From the NCBI RefSeq assembly GCF_019320115.1, contig NC_089588.1, positions 118,000,803-118,064,802 of the forward strand: a DNA stretch of 64,000 nt, read 5' to 3'. The stretch comes from Miscanthus floridulus (taxonomy: Eukaryota; Streptophyta; Magnoliopsida; Poales; Poaceae). A program made the position numbers and the translations under genes. Below the pieces are notes generated by a model. The model was not told the origin of the DNA. It saw only the letters and a list, made by a program, of their open reading frames with translations, and made no database searches. Shown piece after piece: positions 57,060 through 64,000 of the stretch; position 1 is the first letter of the stretch; each line of letters opens with the position of its first letter.

Positions 57060-57300
57060 CCGGGACTAAAGGACCCTTTAGTCCCGGTTGGTATACCAAC
57101 CGGGACTAAAGGTCCCTGCCCAACGGTCGTCCGCGGGGCAGGGATCTTTAGTCCCGACTGGTATTACCAACCGGGACTAAAGGTTTACCTTTATACCAAC
57201 CGGGACTAAAGCTTTTAGTCCCGGTTTGGGTGATGCCTCGGGAATAAAGATTAATCTTTAGTCCCGGTTTGGACCCCTAACCGGGACTAATCATCCCGGC
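57060..57300. repeat. CACTA-4 subterminal palindromic array
   Basis: Repeated CTTTAGTCCCGGTTGG and its inverse form stems of up to 18 bp. Confidence 0.9.
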
Positions 57301-57929
57301 CTATAATTCAGCTCATTTCTTCCTCCCCGAGCCCGAGCCATTCCATTCAAACTCACTGCCTCTGTTCTTCAGCTTGCTGTTGTTCTTGCTCTCTCCCCCT
57401 CCATTGGTGTTGCTCTTCGATTTTGGAGGTAACAAACTTAATCCTCTTATGTTTTATCAGTAGCTTATCTCATTTTGCGATGTAGATGCATGTGTAACTT
57501 TATATGTTGGACTTTATTATGATTTTATCTGTCATTTTTAGCTCAAAATCACATGATGATTTGCATATATCACTACAAGAAATCTGAAGATCTATGACAA
57601 TTTTTTTGTGACGATGAGTCAATTCGTCAATAAGTCATTCTGTTTTATGATGACTTTTGGGTGGAGAATGACTTTCTGACGAAAATTATGTGTTTGTCAT
57701 TAAGACGCAATAAAAATCGTCATAACCTAGAGAAGTAGTTTATCTATGATGATCTATGTTCCGTCATAACATGCTACCTTGCAGTTGTCATAAATTATTG
57801 GCAATATTAGTTTGTCATAACTTTTAGTTAAATTTTAAAAGAAATTAGATAGCTAGTCCCACAGTCATTTGTATATATCAGCATGTAATTGATAATTTAT
57901 CAAATTATTATATATACAGCCCATCAGGC

Positions 57930-58570
57930 TTGCGCCGTGTCGCTCCACGCAGGGGCAGCCTAGCAGGCCTGCGTACACCACATGTATAGTAAGTTTATAT
58001 TTTCAATATCCATCCCGTGCTTGCTTTTTTTTAGATCTCCACCCCGTGCATGCTAATCAAATCTCCTTGGCCTCTAAATCATGTGTTTTGTACCTGCTTG
58101 CGCACGCAAGGACCCCATGGCCCATGGGGAAACCGGAAACCTGCCTGGACTTCTTTTCCCCACATGCGCCAGCACACCAGCGGACCAGCCCAAAGCCTAG
58201 GACGTGGCCCAGCACGAGGAACGCAGCGCTCACTTAAAAAAAACTACTGCTCCGTTCCGTCGCCTCTTTCTCCTCCTTTGCAGCCACTGTCCCGTTCCAT
58301 GGAGTTTCACGGAGGCTACCGCCCGCGTCTTTTCCAAAGCTCCAGCCGGCCTCTCTCTTCTCTACTCTCTCTCACCCAACGACGACAGGGCCCCGCGGTG
58401 CCGCGTGGTGCAAGCCTATTGGCCGAACCATGTCACGCGCACTCACCCGGTGTCTGATCCCGCTTCCCGCTCGAACACACGCGCTCCCGCGTCCGCAAAT
58501 CTGGAAAGCCGCGGCGCTCTCTCTCTCTCTCTCTTTTTCTAGGGCCGCTGCCAGGTGGGCCCGACAAGCA
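57930..58570. other. GC-rich captured DNA, promoter or leader-like
   Basis: A GC-rich island in an AT-rich element ends with a CTCTCTCTCTCT tract near 58,520. Open frames on the plus strand have no domain. It may be a captured 5' flank of a host gene, origin unknown. Confidence 0.4.
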
Positions 58571-59130
58571 CGTACTAGTGGACATCCAGAACATTTTTTA
58601 GGTGTAGATAGATTAGTAGCTTTGCGAAATCACAGTAGTAATTACTAATTTCTTGTTATGATGAAAAAATAGTATCTGATTGACGTTGTTATATAGTAAA
58701 GTGATGCTGTACGAGTAGTTATTAATTTCTTTAAAAACCGACATTACAAACTAATTATTGTTTTTTTATAGAGCCACTAAAATACAAGTTCGATTAATAC
58801 CTATGAAATCACTTCATTTTTCCTTGATTTTCAGGAAGTGAGCTCAATTGTAACATTTATTCTTATATATATTTTTGTATCATCTGTTGACTTTGTTTGA
58901 CATCAGACGTAGTTCAACTAATAATATGTTGGAGGAGAGGGGGAAACCTAGATAGAAAACTAATAATAGGAGATCCTTCATATATGCTTTTAGGGGAGAG
59001 AGAGGATAAGTAATATGTTAGAGGTGCTCTGAGATTAGCAGAGAAGTAGCAACCACAGAGACAATCTAGATATAAAAAAGTTTATCAAGGATTTTAGTAT
59101 TCTCTTTATATGTGAAGTGTGACATGAGGC
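58571..59130. other. AT-rich spacer in the nested element
   Basis: I see no gene, RNA or repeat structure here. Confidence 0.4.
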
Positions 59131-59648
59131 GTAATATGCATGCTTCACCAAGTGGATGCGCCATTTCATGGAGCCCTGACTACAACTCCTAGGTTTTCAA
59201 GGGTCTCGTATATTTCGATGTCATATGCACCTCAAACTTTTTCTCAAGCTCGTGTGTTCCACAAGTTAAGGAAACGCTAAGTTTTAGATTTTTCAGAGGT
59301 GGTTTGCTATTTTCTACAGTTTAAATGAATTTTGCGTGATGTTACGAAGTAATTGGAGGTTGGACTGAGACTACCCCCGAAACGATCCAAAATGGTACAA
59401 GATTTTTATACTAGATCTCATATGGCTCAGTGAAACAATTTTGGTGGAGGTGGATGATGAAAAATTATATTATTTTGAATGGGTAACTCAACCTCTTTTC
59501 TTCATTTTAGAACAAAATAAATTCAATAATGACTGAAATTAATAAGAAAAATCTAAGATTTTGTGTGGGACCATGCTTGAGGTCTACATGCTTGCAAGAA
59601 AATTTTCAAGACATTTTGACAAAGGTGTAATATATATGCTTCACATAG
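59131..59648 (-). repeat. Single diverged unit of the CACTA-3 500-bp repeat family
   Basis: Read on the minus strand it follows the 501-bp CACTA-3 unit from end to end: TGTGAAGCATATATATTACA, CAAGCATGTAGACC, CCCACACAAAATCTTAG, CATCCACCTCCACCAAAAT, GGGTAGTCTCAGTCCAACCT, GTTTCCTTAACTTGTGG. Identity is moderate, with many substitutions. Confidence 0.8.
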
Positions 59649-60240
59649 TTATAGTAACAATGGAAACTTAGATCGAGTAAATTACTGAGCTATCTGCAGA
59701 TATAAGGAACCTAGATCACCAACTAGAAGAAGTAGCACCACCACCAATTTGTAGATCGGAATCAAACCCTAGAAACACCTCAAGAACAAATATCGCAAGT
59801 AATGAAGCAAAACACAAGTGACACAATGATTTATTCCGTGGTTCAACTCACCACTAAGGCTTGTCTACCTCCACGTTATTAAGGCTAGCCACTAAGGCTT
59901 GAGCTTTACAACTCTACCTCGTTCTCAAGTGAAGGAAGTGAATCCTTGAGATAAGGAGTGTTTCACTGGATGATTAGGGTGATTACAATGTATCACTCAC
60001 ACAGTTATATAAAACTATGTGAGGGATATATCTATTTGTGAACAATGTATAGTTTCACTTTGTTAAAATAACTTAAAATTTTTATGGCAATCTAGTTATA
60101 TAAATATTGACCACTTAGGTAGTCTAGTTCATGTAAAATTATGTTGGGGTATATAAATTCAGTAGACAATATTTCTTATGATTTGCAATCTAGTAACATA
60201 AAATTCGTTGCAAATAAATAAAAGGAAAAAAAATTAAACA
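59649..60240. other. AT-rich stretch in the nested element
   Basis: CACCACTAAGGCTTG and GCCACTAAGGCTTG repeat at about 59,850 and 59,890. ACAGTTATATAAAACTATGTGAG-like palindromic sequence is present near 60,000. No gene is seen. Confidence 0.35.
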
Positions 60241-60709
60241 GAGGCTCGTAGAAATAAAGCCCATCTCGTGATCTGGCCCATCTCAGCCCGCAAGCCACGC
60301 CTCATTCAGGCCATTAGATTAAAATGAACGACCAAGATGCAGCAAACCTCACATAAAAGCACCTCCAAAACCCTAGACAGCTCCTGGATCCACACCCTCT
60401 CCGCTTCCTCCCCTCCCGTGCGCCTCCACACCGCTGCCCGCCACCTGCTGCTGCCACTCCCCTCCCTCTAGATGCCGACCGCGACGCCACCCCTCCATAT
60501 CCAATCCAAGGCGCCAGAGGCAATGGATCCAACGCTAGCAGCAGAGGATCAGGTCCTGGCGGCCGCAGATTTTAATGGAGTCATCGACGAGGAAGAACCA
60601 AGGAGGAGGCAACGGATCTAGGCAGCGTGCACGGAGGAGCTCAAGATTCCCAGGTCTCATCCGGAGTCGTCGCCCCCACTCGCTCGCGAAGAACCACAGC
60701 CACCCTGCG
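60241..60709 (+). other. Captured 5' flank and leader upstream of the FolD fragment
   Basis: GCCCATCT-type sequence, AAAACCCTAG (telo-box-like) and a C-rich leader precede ATG 60,710. This looks like the promoter-proximal part of the donor gene or of a second captured gene. No intact frame. Confidence 0.45.
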
Positions 60710-61090
60710 ATGACGCAGATCATCGACGGCAAGGCCATCGCTGCCGGCGTCCGCCGCGACGTCGCCGCCGATGTGGCCGCGCTCTCCTCGGCCAAGACTC
60801 GTAAGCACTCCGCTTCCCTCTATCCGCTGCCTGTGAGTTCTTGGATCGAGGCGCGTAGGCCTCGGATTGTGTGCTGACGCTGTGCTCTCTCGCTCGCTCG
60901 CTCGTAGGTTCCGAGGCTGGCCGTGGCCATCGTGGGGAGCCGGAAAGACTCGCAGACGTCCGTGAACACGAAGCGCAAGGCGTCTGCCGAGGTCGGCATC
61001 TGCTCATCGACGGCGACCTCCCTGAGGACATCTCCAAGCCCGCGCTCGTCGCCGAGGTTCATCGCCTCAACGCTGACCCCGTCGTGCACG
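60710..61090 (+). pseudogene. Captured fragment of a FolD-type methylenetetrahydrofolate dehydrogenase/cyclohydrolase gene
   Basis: Exon 1 (60,710-60,800) reads TQIIDGKAIAAGVRRDVAAD. A GT-AG intron follows (60,801-60,907). Exon 2 (60,908-61,090) reads VPRLAVAIVGSRKDSQTSVN and TKRKASAEVGIC, then after a one-base shift near 61,005 DGDLPEDISKPALVAEVHRL and NADPVVHG, ending at a GT donor. This equals the N-terminal substrate-binding part of bifunctional FolD (the K of the YxxxK motif is kept but Y is S in SVNTK). The NADP-binding part is missing. Joining exon 1 to exon 2 is out of frame by one base. The intron shows DNA-level capture by the transposon, not retroposition. It is non-functional as FolD. 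Confidence 0.88.
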
Positions 61091-61940
61091 GTACCGCCTC
61101 CATTTTTTCCATTCTCCTTCGTTGCTCGTGGTCTCTGGTTGTCAGGCTGCCAACATGCTACTCTGATTGTGTTGCGAATGTGGTAATCTCCCTGCTTGCC
61201 TGGTAACTCTGGACTCTAGAGATGGTTAGATTTCCGTTATTATGGAAATAAGGTGAATGGTATGACTCTGATTGTTTTGTCCAGTAATTGAATCATGCAC
61301 TGTATTACTCTGGATTGGTTGGCTGATTATTACTTGATGGCTTATTCCCAGGAAGTCGACGTCATCGGCTGCATCAGCTCCTTCCACTTCTACCTTACGC
61401 AAACTTGCATATTCGCAGGAAGTCAATTTCATCTGCGGCATCAGCTCCTTCCATTTGTTCCTTACAAAAATCCATGGACATTCATGTACGAGTCCAGATT
61501 GGGTTCTTTCCAAATTCAAAATTCTCCCCTGTAGATGTATGACCATTTAACCTATTGATTTGTTTATGAATGGAATGTGTTTGAGCTGTGATTTTAATAA
61601 TTTGGACTATTTGTGTTTTGTCTGGTTCAGATTTTTTTATCATGGGCCGTCCTAAAAAAATGTGGCATGGGCTGGACCTAAAAATATTGGCTATAAAATG
61701 GGCCTCTGAAAATGCAAACAGGAATGCGAAAATAAAAAAACAGGCTGAATGTGAAAATAAAAATCGGACTAAAACATATGTTCTGTTATGCTGCTGGACT
61801 GTAAGCTAAATGGGCCCAAACAAAAAATTGTGTGGGCTAATTATAATAAAACAAAATGGGCTGAAAAAATATTAGAAAGCTAAATGGGCCGCTTAAAAGT
61901 CTGCTTGGTATATGGGTTTAGCCAGGCCTTAAGATATTTA
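61091..61940. other. 3' flank of the captured fragment
   Basis: The region begins as intron-like sequence after the exon 2 donor. GGCATCAGCTCCTTCCA-like sequence occurs twice, about 70 bp apart (near 61,365 and 61,438). Around 61,640-61,900 short ATGGGCC motifs recur. No coding frame is convincing. Confidence 0.4.
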
Positions 61941-62267
61941 GTGACGACTCTCTAATCTGGTCGTCATTAAAAATTATGATGAAAAAATATGCAATCGTCA
62001 TTAAACAAGATTTACTACGCATGATCTTTGACGATTGGTTTTTCGTCATGTAGTATCAGAATTCATGATGACAATAGGTCGTCATAGATCCTAAGATTTC
62101 TTGTAGTATGTTTGGATAAACAAAAGTTAAATTAGTTCATCAAAATCACGCCTTGCTCGTCCTCGCTGGAGCACGCGCCATCCTCGTCCCCGGTGGCTTA
62201 CGTGATCTTAGAATTAAAATTTTCATGAAATGAAAAACTTAGAAAATAGTTAGAAAATTGTAGAAAA

Positions 62268-62498
62268 TCCGTACTAGTTGAACTTGCGGACCGTGTTCAT
62301 CTCGGCGAGCATGTTCTCTGCCGAGCGGTAACGGACGTCAAGGAGGAGCTTTGATTCTACGAGGGAGAGCGACAACGGTCGTGGAAGACCGTGTTCCCTT
62401 TCTCGTAGAATCGGAGCTCTTCCTTGGCCAAGTACGGTGTCGTCCGGTGGAGAAATGCTCGCCGAGATGATCACGTAAGCAAGGTCAACTAGTACGGA
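62268..62498. other. Long imperfect hairpin, unit 1
   Basis: The left arm starts TCCGTACTAGTTGAACTTGC and the right arm ends with its inverse, differing at one base of 20. Inner blocks also pair: TCATCTCGGCGAGCAT, GGAGGAGCT and GATTCTACGAG each have inverse partners in the same order. The arms are about 100 nt, with a central loop near GACAACGGTCGTGG. A minus-strand 66-codon frame lies across the hairpin, probably a by-product. Confidence 0.75.
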
Positions 62499-62750
62499 TG
62501 GTTATTTATTGAAACATGTTTTTGAGCTATAATTTGATGGATATTTGATAACTTCAGACCTACAAATATCATCTACAAATGTTACTATCATCGGCAACCT
62601 AAACGCCCACGAGCTCGCCGATATCGAGCAGGTCACTTAGAATTATTTTTTCCATGAAATGAAATACTTAGAAATCATGCCTTTTATTTTTTAGAATTAA
62701 ATTTTCCATGAAATGAAAAACTTAGAAAATAGTTAGAAAATTGTAGAAAA

Positions 62751-62981
62751 TCCGTACTAGTTGAACTTGCGGACCGTGTTCAGGTCGGCGAGCATGTTCT
62801 CTGCCGAGCGGTAACGGACGTCAAGGAGGAGCTTTGATTCTACGAGGGAGAGCGGCAACGGTCGTGGAAGACCGTGTTCTCTTTCTCGTAGAATCGGAGC
62901 TCTTCCTTGGCCAAGTACGGTGCCGTCCGGTGGAGAAATGCTCGCCGAGTTGATCACGTAAGCAAGGTCAACTAGTACGGA
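62751..62981. other. Long imperfect hairpin, unit 2
   Basis: Same 231-nt length and arm structure as unit 1, with a few substitutions, some in loops and some in stems. Confidence 0.75.
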
Positions 62982-63229
62982 TGGTTATTTATTGAAACAT
63001 GTTTTAGAGCTATAATTTGATGGATATTTGATAACTTCAGACCTATAAATGTCATCTACAAATGTTACTATCCTCGGCAACCTAAACGTCCGTGAGCTCG
63101 CCGATATCGAGCAGGTCACTTAGAATTATTTTTTCCATGAAATGAACTACTTAGAAATCATGCCTTTTTTTAAAATTAAATTTTCCATGAAATGAAAAAC
63201 TTAGTAAATAGTTAGAAAATTATAGAAAA

Positions 63230-63460
63230 TCCGTACTAGTTGAACTTGCGGACCGTGTTCAGCTCGGCCAACATGTTCTCTGCCGAGCGGTAACGGACGT
63301 CAAGGATGAACTTTGATTCTACGAGGGAGAGCGGCAACGGTCGTGGAAGACCGTGTTCCCTTTCTCGTAGAATCGGAGCTCTTCCTTGGCCAAGTACGGT
63401 GCCGTCTGGTGGAGAAATACTGGCCGAGATGATCACGTAAGCAAGATCAACTAGTACGGA
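63230..63460. other. Long imperfect hairpin, unit 3
   Basis: Same length and structure as units 1 and 2. GATGAACTTTG replaces GAGGAGCTTTG in the left arm and weakens one block. Confidence 0.75.
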
Positions 63461-63566
63461 TGGTTATTTATTGAAACATGTGAAATCCGTAATAGTTTTA
63501 TTTATATATATCATTTTAGAAAATATGAAATTTACACTAGTTTGCAAAAATAAGTATAGAAAGTAG

Positions 63567-64000
63567 ATGCCAACTGGTACCGGATTCTCAGCCTCTCGTT
63601 CGGTTGCGAATCGACTGAGGCCAGAACTCCCTCTCATTATCTGCGGCAAGTGTAAGCAGAAGATTTTGATGGAGTACCAAGTCAAGAGACAGGGACCCAA
63701 TGTGAGTTTCTTACGCATTTTATAATTATGGCTAATTGACCTGCTTTTCTTGAATATTTTTGACTAAATATTTTTTGGCTTTAATTTCAGTGGGAGGGCA
63801 ATGGATGCGATGGTTGGTACTGGGAGGAAGATTATGCTACATATGTGCAGAATTTGGGTGCGCTTGAGGTAGCGGCGGCTGCTGATGAGTCAGTGAGCCA
63901 GCAGGAGAAGCTTATTGATATTCAACAGAAGAATGATTTGTCTGTTTTAGTTGCGTACGATCACGAAATAATTATGTTACTGAAGTGCATTGTAGTTTTA
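63567..64000 (+). CDS. GRF-type zinc-finger gene of CACTA-4, partial
   Basis: Exon 1 is 63,567-63,701 and exon 2 starts at 63,791 and runs off the window, with a GT-AG intron between codons. The protein has a Ser/Arg N-terminus, LRPELPLIICGKCKQKILMEY, then WEGNGCDGWYWEEDYATYV and a helical, Glu/Gln-rich stretch. The CxxC pair and the GCDGWYWEEDY end match plant GRF zinc-finger proteins that are often transposon-borne. The central GR-FY-C segment normally between these halves is missing, so one metal ligand is absent and the finger may not fold. Another possibility is a micro-exon that I cannot see. Confidence 0.65.

Larger units (their letters stand above)
57571..62108. mobile_element. Nested CACTA-like element carrying captured gene pieces
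   Basis: The left end CACTACAAGAAATCTGAAGA matches the inverse of the right end (ACTACAAGAAATCTTAGGAT). The last base is A where G is expected, and the flanking triplets TAT and TGT are not a clean duplication. Subterminal TCGTCAT/ATGACGA motifs occur at both ends (57,590-57,800 and 61,940-62,090). There is no transposase, so it is non-autonomous. Inside are a FolD-type gene fragment, a unit of the CACTA-3 500-bp repeat family and GC-rich promoter-like DNA. Confidence 0.85.
62207..63480. repeat. 480-bp tandem triplication in CACTA-4
   Basis: Landmark TTGAACTTGCGGACCGTG occurs at about 62,278, 62,761 and 63,240 (spacing 483 and 479). The first two units are complete and the third is cut after its hairpin core. 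Each contains a 231-nt self-complementary core. Confidence 0.9.
56994..64000 (+). mobile_element. CACTA-4, left end; continues beyond the window
   Basis: It starts CACTACTAGAGAACAGACTT after TAA, followed by paired CTTTAGTCCCGGTTGGTA and TACCAACCGGGACTAAAG motifs, a grass CACTA signature. It is split by a smaller CACTA-like element at 57,571-62,108 and continues with hairpin repeats and a GRF-type gene to the window edge. The right end is not seen. Confidence 0.8.

Noticed and set aside
61295..61534. 79-codon plus frame as a further FolD exon
   Set aside because: It does not match the expected continuation after VVHG and includes a local duplication.
62274..63436. Three 66-codon minus-strand frames as a conserved small protein
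   Set aside because: Conservation is explained by the tandem copies, and the frame crosses both arms of the hairpin. No independent support for translation.

Overview
The window is nuclear DNA of a grass, most likely a panicoid (sorghum, sugarcane, Panicum or Setaria type). The evidence is large CACTA transposons with palindromic subterminal repeats, Ty1-copia elements primed by initiator tRNA-Met, Stowaway-type and grass-type MITEs, and a coiled-coil NBS-LRR gene with a plant-type intron. There are no bacterial-style operons, rRNAs or CRISPR arrays. Gene models and element limits come from reading the sequence only. Family names rest on motif recognition, not on a search.

Layout. 1-500 is the right end of a CACTA element. 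501-1216 is a low-copy segment that recurs at 37.4-55.5 kb. 1.3-2.2 kb holds an LTR-retroelement gag and leader relic. 2.25-4.4 kb is a truncated CACTA element with a GC-rich minisatellite. 5.9-9.5 kb (minus) is an apparently intact two-exon CC-NBS-LRR gene of 946 residues, the best candidate for a working host gene. Next to it, 10.2-11.3 kb, lies a broken copy of its first exon and intron. 13.4-15.8 kb is an old minus-strand Ty1-copia relic, interrupted by a complete plus-strand copia (15,832-21,011, duplication TAGAA). That element has one uninterrupted gag-pol frame carrying six nonsense codons and no frameshift.

Two large CACTA elements dominate the middle, both flanked by a GTT duplication. 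CACTA-2 (21,660-36,390) interrupts an open frame that becomes continuous when the element is removed. It carries a decayed TNP2-type transposase, a TNP1/Ulp1-type gene without a visible protease cysteine, and a 522-bp tandem array. CACTA-3 (37,559-55,008) interrupts the second copy of the 501-1216 segment, so an empty site is present in the same window. It carries a decayed transposase, a decayed Ulp1-type gene, a small intact protein with an RNase H1 N-terminal-type domain and a C-terminal membrane anchor, an intact four-exon gene of unknown family (274 residues), a frameshifted coiled-coil gene on the opposite strand, a 501-bp tandem array, and seven tRNA-like modules with A-box and B-box motifs. 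Copies of the terminal palindromic repeats recur inside the element, several of them just upstream of internal TATA boxes.

The right end (56,994 to the window edge) is a third large CACTA element. Inserted in it is a 4.5-kb CACTA-like element (57,571-62,108) that has captured two exons and the intron between them from a folate gene (FolD type). After it come three equally spaced 231-nt units that each fold on themselves as a long imperfect hairpin, then the start of a GRF-type zinc-finger gene cut by the window edge.

As a system, the window is a nested stack of insertions around one resistance-gene locus. The strongest unexplained signals are the intact unknown gene in an otherwise dead transposon, the internal repeat-plus-TATA architecture with tRNA-like modules, and the triplicated hairpins.
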